Assembly (NCBI GenBank): GCA_958450365.1
Contig: CAUEEP010000758.1
Coordinates: 2,130,565-2,194,564, forward strand
Direction of reading: 5' to 3'
DNA from: Mesorhabditis belari
Lineage: Eukaryota; Nematoda; Chromadorea; Rhabditida; Rhabditidae
DNA length: 64,000 bases
The notes under the pieces were generated by a model. It saw only the letters and a program-made list of their open reading frames with translations. It ran no database searches and was not told the DNA's origin. A program made the position numbers and the translations under genes. Numbering within the stretch: the first letter of the stretch is position 1; every line of letters starts with the position of its first letter. This document shows, one piece after another, positions 39,282 to 50,758 of this stretch.

Positions 39282-40225
39282 GTTTATCTTTAGTTTTTAT
39301 CCAGTCTCTATACTTTTATATCTTTTGATATTCTTCGTGAACCCAGAAAAGAATCAAAAGTAAACGGATTGGGTAAAACTAGAGCCAAGGTTACGGTAGT
39401 TTTCGGAAGGTGACACGTTTTAGAAAAGCAAAATATTTGAGTTAAAGATAAAGAACATTCATAGTGCTAAAAACGATTTCATTTTTGATTAACTAGATTA
39501 AATTTAAGCACCTCAATTTTTTAAAACTCGAATCCATTCTCTTCTCTCTCAATTTACTATACAAATTGTCCCGTTTTACAAGCGATTTCCGGCTTTCTTC
39601 TCAAAAATCCTTCCCATCAACTAGCTTTCAATGTTTTGCCAAAAAAAATGAGGATTTCAAAATGTCATTATACGAAAATAGCTCGTCATCAAAAAAAAGC
39701 GCTCAAATTTTGTTTTGTGTTTTTCAAAACTTTTAAAAGAGAAGAGAATCGTCTAATCTTTCCCAAATTTTTGTCTATCTTTCGGAAAGAGCAAAACAGG
39801 AAAGAGACATTAAATATTCTAATTTCGGCGAGGCAAATCCTGGAATGGATCCAAAAGCGAAAAGCTCTTTGTTGTGAGGGAGGAAAAACAATAAATGGCA
39901 AGTGATTCGTCTATTTTTGGTGTATTTTGCAAGTTTCTCAAAAATCCACGAAGCTTTCATTTACTGGAGAAAACATTGCGTATTTCTGTGTCCACTTTGT
40001 TGAACTCTTGCTGGTATTGAAAACTTTCTGATAGCTAACAAAGGAGCACGAAAAGTTCGGTAGGTTGTTTATGGTTTCATTTTGAGGTTTGAGCGTTCGA
40101 AAGTGTCAGTGTGGCAAAATGTGTATGATTTTGTAACATAAAAGTCCCAAGCTCAAAGCCAAGTTTTCTTGGGAATGAAAAAATAGAAAAGTCAGTTTAT
40201 ATTTTTATCTCATAAACGTTTAAAC

Positions 40226-40512
40226 TACCGTATTTCTTCGAATAGAAGACCGGGTAAAGAGTATCATCGCGTACTCCTGCGTAGCAGCCCTTTTTAAAAT
40301 TTCTTTTCTGCATAAAAGCTTTCAATCAAGTGCTATAGGGCTGGAAAATGGCTCAAAAATACGACATGAGCTAACAGATTTTTGAGCCATTTTCCAGCCC
40401 TATAGCACTTGATTGAAAGCTTTTATGCAGAAAAGAAATTTTAAAAAGGGCTGCTACGCAGGAGTACGCGATGATACTCTTTACCCGGTCTTCTATTCGA
40501 AGAAATACGGTA
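40226..40512. mobile_element. Perfect palindrome with TACCGTATTTCTTCG ends, family D
   Basis: Two arms of 135 nt (40226-40360 and 40378-40512) are exact inverse copies by eye, around a 17-nt loop. No coding sequence. The ends share TACCGTA with families A and C. A transcript through it would fold into a long uninterrupted double-stranded hairpin. Confidence 0.9.
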
Positions 40513-40768
40513 TACATTTACTTATTGTTTTGTTAACTTATTTATCAACTTTGTTATATGCAAATGAGATTTATGAAAGCTTTTTTCAAAATGAAATGTA
40601 TCTTTGGAGTCATTCAGTCTTTCTTTGGAGTCATTCAGGTTACTCTGAATATCTACAGACTGATTGTTAGTATTGAAAAGTATTTAACTATCAAATTTCT
40701 GTATTGATAGAGCTTTCATTAAAGCTTTCACTTTTGCTTATAGATTAGTGTATACTCAGATTACTGTA

Positions 40769-40830
40769 TACCGTATTTTCTCAAATAGTAGTTAGGGAAA
40801 CTATTAGGGAAAATACAGTAGGTGTATTTC
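40769..40830. mobile_element. 62-bp terminal-repeat pair, miniature of family C
   Basis: Reads TACCGTATTTTCTCAAATAG, a few bases, then CTATTAGGGAAAATACAGTA. Only the two inverted ends remain, with no interior. Confidence 0.75.
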
Positions 40831-41352
40831 TGTTTTCTAAAAAGTGCTCTTTTCCCCGACTACCGTAACCCTTTCTCCAGTTTTATTCATGTTATTTAAC
40901 TATCTGATTCTTGGAGGGTTCACAAAGGATACTGAAAGTTAGAAAACTAAATAGATTAAATAAAAACTAGAGTCAAGATTACGGTATTTTTCAAAAGTTG
41001 GACAAGCAGTTGGACAAATAAAAGTTGAACGCAACTAATCGGTCTCTAGAGGTTTTTTCTAAATGAAGTTTCTTTTGAGTCGCTGCTTACAAAAAAAAAT
41101 ACTTGCTCTTCTATTACCTATTCTTTAAGCTCTTTCCATTTGCAGACCCGCCAAAAAACACAGCTGATTTTATCGTTGACCGGTCATTTCTCAATAGCGC
41201 ATTCATGAGACATTCCCCTTTCCGTTCTGGAATGTCTTTCTTTTTTTCTTTCATTCTGCTAAGTGTTCAAGAATAGCATTTCCGTGAATGTTACTTTATG
41301 ATATAACTGCAAAATCTATCACGCTTCGTTTTAACGACTTGAAGGCAGAGAG

Positions 41353-41574
41353 TACCGTATTTTCTCTAATAGTAGTGCACCCTGAGCGTCGCCTAAATTG
41401 CTCGAAATCTCGAGAGCCACTTATCAGAACCTATCGATGTGGGGACGGAAAATGTAGCTGACGATGAGATCTAGTGGGGGATGAGAGTGTTGAGCTTCTG
41501 CAAAAGCTTGGAAACCGTAAAATCGTCACCAACTCGACTCGGTGGGGTGCACTACTATTAGAGAAAATACGGTA
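41353..41574. mobile_element. MITE, family C copy 2
   Basis: Ends TACCGTATTTTCTCTAATAG and CTATTAGAGAAAATACGGTA are perfect inverses. The interior carries GCCTAAATTGCTCGAAATCTC and TAGCTGACGATGAGATC, shared with 7187 and the copies near 62400-62775. Confidence 0.87.
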
Positions 41575-41975
41575 ATCGCTTTGCTCTTTTGTACCCTTTA
41601 GCTTTATTCAGAGTGCTTTTTCTAAAGGATTGGATAATTTTGACAACTACTGTAATCTCTCTTTCAGTTCTTTTCCGAGTTACTTAATTCTGATCCCATT
41701 CGATAAACCTAGCTGCGAATCGAATGAGATTCAACCAGGAAAGTAAACCAGTAGAACCAGTAAAATCTGAAAGAAAGATTACGGTAGCTTCTTCCACCTC
41801 AGAAAACGAATCCCGGAACATCTCTATTTTCAGAGCTCAAACTATGAAAGCTCATGGCTTTTGTTTTTCAATAACTTTCATACAAAAAATCAAAAATCAA
41901 TTTCAGTGCCCTCACTCAACTCATCCATCGCATCCACTTCCCTTCAATCCTTCACACTCTTCGTCATCACCAAGA

Positions 41976-42718
41976 ATGTCCCTTTCTCCATCAACTTCTT
42001 CTCTTCTCCGTCTTCTCATTTCGGCTCTTTTATTGTGTCTCTCAATGCAATTCGTTCTTCAAGAATTACCCTTGGAGAGGTTCGAGCGACGGTACGGCAT
42101 ACTTGGTTTCGTTTTCAAGCTCACTTTTCCCTATTCTACAGAGAAACTCACACACAAAAAAAATGAGTGATTGATTGCTTTCAATAAAAGCTTGAAAACG
42201 TCTGACTATAGGAAATTTAAAATCTGATTTTCAAAATAGCGCAAAGTCTTAGCTTTCGACTCAATTCCACGAGTCAAATCCCTTTTTTTCATAGATTTCT
42301 CACGTCGGGGTAATCAGCTCGAGTAGTATTTCAGCATTTGAGCATCGAAGAGTTGCAATTTTCAAGTATAAAATTTGATTCTTCAAGTACTGATCAATTT
42401 TCGAGAACCCAAGCAAATGTTCTAATCATTTTCGATTTCTCTTGCGACCCTATCGATCAGTCAGTTTACTAAAAAGATATCAAATTGCAAAGGAACCAAA
42501 GACAAACAAGACATCACTTTTCCTCGCCTCATTTTTCCTCAATTGCAATCTGCCCATTTCAGGTCTCCCGATGACCCGTTCCAACGGATTGCCCGTCGAT
42601 TACCCTATTCTGTAGCTAGATGGACTAACAAATACATGATGGAGTGAGTTATAAAAGAGAAAATATTTTAGCCCCCATTGAATCAAACTTATCCACAAAT
42701 TTCAGCAATAAACCGTGA
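41976..42718 (+). CDS. Candidate secreted peptide precursor, 69 residues, three exons
   Basis: Exons 41976-42091, 42563-42643 and 42706-42718 join in frame with consensus sites (GTACGG, TTTCAG, GTGAGT, TTTCAG). A CAATTTCAG acceptor about 70 bp before the ATG suits trans-splicing. Residues 10-28 form a hydrophobic stretch (SLLRLLISALLLCLSMQFVL), consistent with a signal peptide. Two dibasic Arg-Arg sites follow (38-39 and 50-51), which would release SPDDPFQRIA and LPYSVARWTNKYMMDNKP. There are no cysteines in the mature part and no Gly for C-terminal amidation. A hydrophobic signal plus paired basic residues fits neuropeptide-like precursors, but a small membrane protein is the alternative. 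I do not recognise a family. Confidence 0.55.
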
Positions 42719-43624
42719 AACGAGCCGACAACTTTAATATACTAAAGAACGCTTGTTTTTGACGCTCTCTCTCTCACTCACCCAGAAACTTTACAATTTT
42801 TTTTGATCTCACTGTTTACTAAACTTTAGAATAATAGTGTATTCTTTTGATCATCTAGTAAAATTTTCAATAAACATTCGTTTGTTTTCAGTAATTGTTC
42901 ACATTCGAAATTTTATGTTTATTAATAACAAGAAACAAAGAAGAGTTTTTAACAAAAAAGATGCCATAAATCAACGCGGGCTTGACGATCTCCTTTGGAT
43001 GAATAATAAACGAGACAAGACTAAAAGTTTAAACAAATATGCTGTTGATGGTGGGTCAACAAGCAAAAAAACAAAGAGCACCTAAGCGGTTTTCGGAGAG
43101 ATTTAGAGAATCTGGTTTCTCGTTCAGTGAATCTTTCTCAACAACGCTGGAATGCTCTTTTCAGAAAAAAAGCAAGAGAGGACAAGTTAAAGTTCTGTGT
43201 GAATCGATTAAATTACACAAAACAACAGAAGAGTTAGATTGTTGACAAAAGGAAACACGGAAAAAGAAGCAGGCAAATTTTATCTCCGGAAAAAACGCAA
43301 ATCAAATGAACAGAATTTTAGTAAGCCATCTCTCTAAACACGACAAATCATTGCCCATACCCGAATTTTTCTTGTACAAAAACAATGAATTAATGACGAC
43401 GAGGTCGGCCACCACAAAAGAAACACGATTACGCAAAGAAACAGGAGAGAATGAGTAAAGATCATAATGAAACCCATATGAAGTGAAGGCCAAATAAATA
43501 AACAACTTCACCGGATCAATGACAAAGACTTCAAACAAATGAGTACCACTAGATGAAAGGTGAAAGACAATATTTTGATCGGGAATTGCTATTGAAATCC
43601 ACGCGTGATCAGTTGATTTGGCCT
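42719..43624. other. Spacer between the peptide gene and the Nanos-like gene
   Basis: Probable 3' UTRs. A plus-strand frame (42837-43085, Lys/Asn-rich, with a TTTTCAG acceptor near 42891) and an overlapping frame (43039-43245) are open but unsupported. A minus-strand frame of 108 codons starts in the ATGA overlapping the stop of the Nanos-like gene; it is most likely 3' UTR. Confidence 0.4.
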
Positions 43625-46600
43625 TCATTCACGTTTTGCCTCATGGTACCCCTCATCTCTGTGTGGCTGACGTGAGTGTTGGCTTTGCTGCTGACTATGA
43701 GAGTAATACTAAAGTTAACATTTAAAATGGGACCACTATTACAGCCACTAACCTGATCATGGTTTTGGTGTGGGCGAGACTGATATCGATCACCATCACG
43801 ACCACCATAGCCCTAAAAATAAATGTTTCAGTAAAAAATGCATCGAAGTATACCCTTGTAGATCCACGCCTGTCAAAATTGGTATTGTCATGTGAAAAGG
43901 GTCCTCCACGATGATAACCTAAACTATTCTATTCGCGAGTTAATTGAAAGTCTATGGTAAACACCTTCAAGAACAAAATAACGCTGAAAAGGTGTAACCA
44001 AATTTAATTGCCAATTCAAATTAGTTACTTTTCTTTGTAAAATCTAAGAACCACTGACTTTTTCCGCCTCGTGATTGTGAATGAAAAGGTGCAACATTGC
44101 CGCCATGTGATGGTCCACGTCCACGATAAGAAAAGCTATATCCTCCGCGTGAAGCACTTTTTGGTGGTCCACCTCTGTTGAGTGGTCTTCGAAAGACTTG
44201 ATCACGATCCCGATTGTTTTCTTGTGGGAAGTGTTCTAAACAAGACATTTTCAAGTATTTTCAATTATAAATGTTGCGCACTTCTACAAGTTGGTTCGAC
44301 ATGTCCAGGCTCTCCACAGTGTTTGCAGAAGTAAGTGTTTTGGAATTTTGGGCACAAGACATTGTTGTTCTCACGAATCCTAAATACCATGTTTAAATGA
44401 TATTACAGAATTTACATGCTCACCTATGTCTTGTTGCATCAGGATATCCTTTCTCCAAGCAATATGAACAGTAACTGTCCGAAGTACGCTTCAAATTCTC
44501 CACAGCCTCTTTGTCCATCTATAATTTTGATTATAATAATATAATAATTTGATAATAAAAGTGGCCAAGAACCAACCTTGCAAGACGGCTCATCAATATT
44601 TCCGTCTTGTTCAACATTCTCTAATCCATCTAAAAGAAAAATCGGCCTCAAATACGAAAGAAACCACCAACAATTATTAGGCTGCAACACACGGACATCT
44701 GACGACATTTTTGTCTCTGATAAATTTTGCTGCTGCATTGTTGTTTCAATCGACATATTAGGAGAATCCTTTGTACCAATTTGCAAATCGTTCATCTAAA
44801 TGAAAATATATATTAACAAGTAAATGCTCATTTAAACTATATTAATACAAAACCTTTTGTGGAAGAGATAGTCCATTGTCTGAAGTGTTCATTGATTCCA
44901 GTGTATTGTCGAAGTGTTTCAATTCTTCTGGCAAATCAATGGAAGCGTTCGTCGAGTCACCCTCACGCAATCTTGCTGCCACTGCTTCCTTCAATGCTTG
45001 GCCTGGATTCAAATCCTTTGAATCGGTAGCACTCTGTAAACGCACACAATAAATTTGTTGTGACAATAAAAGTCACCTTTCCATCAGGCTCCTTCCTCGT
45101 TTCTGCTCCAGATTCGTGACAGCTTGATGGCGTTTGTGTTTGCGATCGGTGGGGAGTTGGAACAGCTGAACTTGGCCGTGTCTAAAAACATATTTTAAAG
45201 TCCATATTTTTGTATAAATGAAGCTTACATCATTTTCTCCATCTTTTGGTGGTTGGCGTCGAGGTTGATAAGGACGACCATTGGTTTCATTTCCTGAATG
45301 ACTTAGTTCAAAACCATTAGATGATTTCAAGTCACTTGGGTATCGGCCACTTTGTTGTGGATAGTTTCCTTGCGCATAGGGCATTGAAGAAGGAATAAAT
45401 GACGGTGTTTGGGCGGAAAACCTAAATTGAAGATATAATGTATTTGCTACTTTAAATTTCTCACCTTGAGTCGTAATGGTATGGTCCAATCGTTGCAGCC
45501 ATCAATGGCACGGGCGTTGCTGCAGGTGGTGGAGGAACTCCTTGTACCAACATTTGTTGTCCCATCTGACCCATTGCCTAAAACACATAGTTTAGCTTAG
45601 TGCATTCAAGCTCTTACTCTCATGTCATAATTGGGATCTGGTTGCACTTGTGACATTCCTTGGTTTTGAAAGTTGCGTGAAAGGCGCTGATTTATTATGT
45701 GTGGAGGAGCGTGCTCCTAAAGCTATGATTTAAAAATAGGTTCAATCATATGTTACCTGTGGTGCGTAATGCTGTCCTCCAGTTGATACCATAATCTAAA
45801 GCACTCAGTTAAGATCTGCCTAGAAAAATTACCATTGAGCTATTTGCTCCCTGAAACATCGGCTGATGTGCCGAACTTGGTGCAACTGGTGGTGGAGCCA
45901 TCTAAACACATTAGAAATTATTTTCTTTTTAATCGCAAACCATTGAAACCATCGTCATTTGTGGTGGCATTGCAACGCCGCCAGGCGGTCCATAAAACAT
46001 CTAAAGATCAACATTTAGATTTTACTCATGATTTAAACTTGCCTGTCCTTGTTGCATATGCGGTGGCTGTTGTTGTCCTTGCGGCGCGATTCCTTGCATT
46101 GTCATTCCGTGTTGCGCGTATTGATGCGGCCCAGCTCCGATTTGTTGTTGATTCATCGGACGAGCTAACTAAACAATTAGTTATTGTTTTGAATCAGTTC
46201 ACAGCAAATCCAACCTGTTGTTGAGGCGGACCACGCATTTGGGGAGGTCCTGCTGATGGTTGTCCTCCCGACGCGACATCATACTCGTGATACCTAAAAC
46301 TATTTGCTTGATGAGCGCTAAGCGACAAGCCAAATTACCCCTGCATCGGTGGTTGAGATCTTGCCCATTGAGGTTGCGTAGCTAAATAGGCAAAATCAGT
46401 TGAAAAGAATAATTACAAACCAAATTGTTGTTGAATAGGCATCGCGTAATGTGGTGGATCGTAGATTGGTGGTTGTCCCATATGAAATGGTGCAACATTC
46501 TAAATTTAAACATTTGCTTTGCAAGATGAAGGATTAAAATTAAAAGTAATTAAAAAAATACATGTCCTCCGTAAAACGGCTGAGGCATAGGTGCACCGGA

Positions 46601-47165
46601 CGTCTCATCAAACGAGCCGCCATGTTGGACCATTCCATGCTAAAATTAGGCCATAGATACATGATTGTAACAAAACAACGTACTTTCATGGCATTTTGAT
46701 CCATTGCATATTGCGGACGTATTTGTATAGGCGGGCCTTGAAATTGCATGTGTTGCTGGGGATTGTGGTTGTACTAAAAATTGAAAATACTTGATAATAG
46801 GCGACTACAAAAGAGAATTCGTTTATATTAGTATTTCGAATTAGCTGTTAGACAATCTATTTCTCAAAAGAAATGTAACCAAGTAAACTTTTTTAGCTCA
46901 CGATTCGGCAAATTAAAGCATAGATTAATTCTTAGCAAGGTTGGAAAATGCGCTAAAAGTTTAGTTTTCAGAAAAAATCTTCAAGCAAAGGTTTTTAGCA
47001 AACTCTAAAAACACTACTTACTGGATAGCCTGCAGGCGGACCAGTTTTATGTCGATTTCCATCATCCGCGTTTGCAATTCCAGAATCAGGCGTCGTTCTC
47101 GTTGTTGGTGGAGCTGACGTATTTGTTGCATACGCTCCATTCATTTCACCGGCTCGAGTGCTCAT
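43625..47165 (-). CDS. Nanos-like CCHC zinc-finger RNA-binding protein, Gln/Pro-rich, about 768 residues
   Basis: Twenty-two exons form one frame from MSTRAGEMNGAYATN (ATG at 47163-47165, a TTTCAG acceptor 6 bp upstream) to HEAKRE (stop 43625). The N-terminal 500 residues are rich in Gln, Pro, Met and Gly. Exons 44424-44518 and 44282-44379 encode YCSYCLEKGYPDATRHRIRE and VLCPKFQNTYFCKHCGEPGH followed by VEPTC: C-x2-C-x10-H-x9-C then C-x2-C-x4-H-x4-C. The CP-x-Y-x-C-x2-CG-x2-G order resembles the Nanos finger, though the second half has zinc-knuckle spacing. The tail is RG-rich (SASRGGYSFSYRGRGPSH). Nanos proteins repress mRNA translation in the germ line; C. elegans nos-3 is a long Gln-rich member, so nos-3 is a candidate ortholog, not proven. 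Intron 7 uses a GC donor. Exon 44577-44795 may hide a small in-frame intron. Confidence 0.78.
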
Positions 47166-47179
47166 TGAACTCTGAAAGA

Positions 47180-48254
47180 GAAGATTATTTGACTACTTAA
47201 AAGGACAACGAAAGTTAGAACTGAAAAAACGCGTTTAACATTTCCTTCCTAGAATAAACTTGAACGATTCAAACGATCTAACGAAAGTTAGGCATCAACA
47301 AACTACATGTTAGTGAAGGGATGGTTTATAAGCAGGACTATACCTAAACATTAATGCGGTGTTACTTTATGCAGCACTAACTAAATACCTCGTTATTGAT
47401 TTAGAAATGCATAATTAAGCTTACTCAAACAAAAAGAAATGTGCTACAAGTAAAAATTTCAGAATTCTATTGTTGCGAAAAGTTTTCAGTGTGCTAATTT
47501 AATGTTTTGAGAGCGAAACGCGCCAGCAAAAACGAAAGGGTCAGCGCAATGGGTTGACGTTTTTCATGAGATTGAACAAGGGAAGAGAAAAGGGGGAAAT
47601 GACTCCCGTAGTTGGCAAATTTCAATCAAAGCTAAACTTTAGCACACAAAAAACGCGCGATTGCTTGATTAGAAAGTGGAATTTCCCCAGATCACTCGAC
47701 AAAGGCTGAAACCAATGCAAAAACAACACGCTTTCGTGAAATTCTTCAAAAATTGTTACAGCTAATGCACTTTTTAGGCTCATCAACCACTCTTACACTA
47801 ATTTTTCCACAAATACTTCACAAACCAGCCAACTACGAGAATCTCGGTGGAAAGGAACATCATTAGCGCATCAAATCACCAAAAGGGAGCCTAACGTTGT
47901 GCGATCTCTAAAAAAGAATTTTGCTAATTAGATAAAGAATGATTGACGACGCCAAAAAAAAGTCAGACAAAGTGTGACATTTAAAGCATTTAAAGCAAAG
48001 AAAATTTGAAAATATTTAAAAATAAAATTTTCATGTTTATCTGTTTTCTACACATTCACATCGTTTTTCCTTTGAAAAAGTAGCAAATTTTTGTTCAAAA
48101 ATCCAATTGACTCTCTTGTTTATTTGATTTTTGATCAAAAAGGACCCGCCCGTACCCAAAAAAAGATTAAACGGTGATTAGAAAATTGAAAAGACATTGG
48201 GAAAGGCCGACTTCTCGATTTCCCCGCTGCTCAACCTAGTCATTTGAAGCAAGA
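47180..48254. other. Intergenic region upstream of the Nanos-like gene
   Basis: About 1.1 kb, AT-rich, no exon seen. Probably contains the promoter of the minus-strand gene; I can identify no specific site. Confidence 0.4.
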
Positions 48255-49570
48255 ATGACCTAGAAATTTGCGGGTAAAGTAAGGTTTGTTACAAACAAGT
48301 GAAAATTTTCAGTCCAGGAGCAATTAATTTTAAATGTAAAATTTAAGAATCTTGTGCAGGTTCGAGTAACAGAATCGGTCGCGGGATTGCCGTCCATTTT
48401 GCGTGTCTTGGCTCAAAAGTGACACTCACTGGCCGAAATGAAATTGATTTAGAGGTGATCTCGCAAAATTCAATGAACTTGAACTTGCAAATTTAAAAAT
48501 AATTTTTCCTAGTTTTCAAAATATAAACGGTACTCACTACCGTAATCCCTGCCATAGGACACCGTGGGTGTTAGGTTTTCTAACATTTGTATAACTGTAA
48601 CTTTTTGTGTCAAAAAAAGAGTTCCAAAACCTAAACTAGACGATTCCAATTACTGTAACAGAGTCCACAATTTAGGAAACTCGTTCATTTTGTATAAAAG
48701 CCGGAGCCGAAGATGGGAAACTTCTTGTAGTGGATCGCTCGATCACGAAAGTGTCATAGGTCGACTCGTTTCGGAAACAATCGAAAAGTTTGGACAGCCA
48801 GATTTTCGAATAAATGGACGAAAAAGCATAATATTTTTGAGTATTCAGATCAACAACGCGGGTGTCGGTGATCGTGACAATTCCGGGAAAAAGCCGAGTT
48901 TCTTCACTCAAGGAATGGACTCTTTCAGCTAAATTTTAAAAATTAACATTAGATGGTGGGTAAAATACTGTAATCGTTAATTCTCGAGAAGCTTTAGTCC
49001 TGTTTAAATGGTTCGCCTGGGTGCTCGACATTTGGAGAAAACGAAAGGAGCCATTGCGAAAATCTCGTCGATTTGTCCGTCCGAAGTGCAAGCGGCTTGG
49101 CTTTTTGAGTAAAAGCGCTTGACAGTACAGTAAAATTTCTACCGTACTTTTAAAAGTGCAGTACTTGTCTATTTGAAAAAAGCTCGTTCCAGTGCGTCTA
49201 CTCATTCTAAAGCGTGTCGAAAGCGGCATTGGATCAAATGACCCGGAATCTGGGATTGGAAATTATGTGATAGGTAGATAGTACGGTTTAACAATCCGCT
49301 TTCTAAAACGTGTACCATAAACTTTCCTATAGTTTTTAAATCAATAGTTTTTCAAGTTTTTCAGGCTCGGCGCCGTGTGAGCCACAATCCACCGAAAACA
49401 GAGGATTTCTGATAATACTAAACATTAAACTTTTATGGCAATTATTACATAATCTAAAACTACTAAACTAATAGAATCTAGGGTCGAGAAATGATTGCAA
49501 AAGATTTCGTATTATCCCAGCAATGACATTGGGGCGAACCCGAGGATGTGGCTCGACTGGCCGCTTAGCG
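48255..49570 (+). pseudogene. Decayed short-chain dehydrogenase (tandem copy of the gene at 50759)
   Basis: The exon order of the intact neighbour can be followed through the wreckage. Exon 1 at 48255 reads MT, stop, KFAGKVRFVTN. Exon 2 at 48360 reads GSSNRIGRGIAVHF to TGRNEIDLE, with the glycine of the cofactor loop changed to Arg. A damaged third exon (around 48680-48810) ends near EKFGQPDF. INNAGVGDRDNSGKKPSFF follows at 48853. HLEKTKGAIAKISSI and PSEVQA occur at 49030-49095, SVSKAALDQMTRNLGLEIM at 49213, LGAV-stop-ATIHRKQRIS near 49366, and NPEDVARLAA, in a shifted frame, at 49536-49566. Several stops and frameshifts mean it cannot make an enzyme. Confidence 0.88.
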
Positions 49571-49860
49571 GAAAGATCTGCGGAAAGGTGTTTAATATTT
49601 ATGGGGACTTTTGAGCTCGCAGCTCGTTTAGCGCTCTTCAAATTGGTTGGTGGAAAAACAAACAAGAAATACTGCGTAGGAATTAGAACAAACTCGATTT
49701 CTAGATTTTTTTTACAGTTTACTAAATTTGATATTCGAAAAATCAATTCATCGGAACTCGATCACCAAATTTCATGAAAACGAGTCAAATCCAAGTTTTT
49801 CTTGTTTAAAGATGGGAAAGTCTTCACTATTTAACAGTTTTCCAATCTACGGGACTAAAA

Positions 49861-50076
49861 ATGTTAGAATCACATTTCAGTTTTGGTTCTTCCAAGAAAG
49901 TTCAACGAAAGTTTGTAAAAAACGCAACTTATGCCACAGTAGACGCTTTCCACAAGCGTTTCTGGGCGAGCAACAGCGCAAAAGGCAATGATTTTGAAAA
50001 AAGTAACTTAAAGTTGTTAACGTTGGGTGTATTGATAAGTGTGTTTCTTTTTAGCATTAAACTTGTACAAAATTAG
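49861..50076 (+). CDS. Possible small tail-anchored membrane protein, 71 residues
   Basis: Single open frame MLESHFSFGSSKKVQRKFVK to a stop, with a basic, Asn/Lys-containing first half and a hydrophobic C-terminal segment (LLTLGVLISVFLFSIKLV). A TTTCAG acceptor inside the frame at 49880 means the real exon might begin there instead. It lies between the dehydrogenase pseudogene and the intact gene and is not part of either. Not recognised; it may be spurious. Confidence 0.3.
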   Translation: MLESHFSFGSSKKVQRKFVKNATYATVDAFHKRFWASNSAKGNDFEKSNLKLLTLGVLISVFLFSIKLVQN

Positions 50077-50758
50077 CTTTAAACCTAGTAATCTAGTGGT
50101 CCCCATAAATATTGAACACCCTGTATCATTTTACGATTCAGAAAAGAAAAAGCAATGAGGAATGGAAAAAATACGTCTTACCGTCTTACCAGTAATTGAG
50201 TTTTTAATGTCTTTGCTCAAGTTTTTGATATGGTTTTGAATAAATGAATGTCACATATCGAAACTTGGTATAACCTGGTAGTATAGCTGTTTTCCAAACT
50301 GAGTCAGGCTTATTTTGAATCAGCCCAGGCCACATTTTGTACATTTATGTACCATTTTTCACTCTGCCTAGTGGTAAAAGAAAGGTCCAAAGATGCTTGA
50401 ACACATTGTCATCATTTTCATCAGCAAGTTTCAACAAAATCATCCTTCACAACTACTCGAAACATCAGTTACCGTTTTACTCTCACTAAAATTGAGCAAA
50501 CAGACTGGTCACAAATCACACAATCCCATGAACTCAAGCGCACTTTCAAATTTCTCTTTTCCAGAGCATTTCAAAATCCTCGTGTGTCTTGTTGTGTTTT
50601 TCTCGAATTCTTTCCCCAATTCTTTCCCCAATTTTTTCTCATCCATTTCCCGTGCTTTACCACTCTAAACTGATAAGCTATCACATAAAAGCACAAATTT
50701 TTTTACGGTTCATTTTATTCGGTTTCGTTTTCATTGAACTTTCTTGAACTTTTTCGTC

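Larger units (their letters stand above)
32074..41907. other. Repeat-rich intergenic region of about 10 kb
   Basis: No convincing multi-exon gene was found. Open frames on the minus strand at 33910-34296 and 33450-33749 and the 61-codon frame at 32803-32988 lack clear splice partners or recognisable motifs. The region carries two family A elements or hybrids, one family B MITE, one family C element and its mini-version, a perfect palindrome, several TTACGGTAGC-type inverted and direct repeats, and a 12-bp minisatellite, listed separately. Intergenic spacer colonised by non-autonomous elements is the best description. Confidence 0.6.

Noticed and set aside
43302..43628. 108-codon minus-strand frame overlapping the stop of the Nanos-like gene as ATGA
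   Set aside because: In a nematode this position is 3' UTR; there is no splice or start context and the composition is ordinary.
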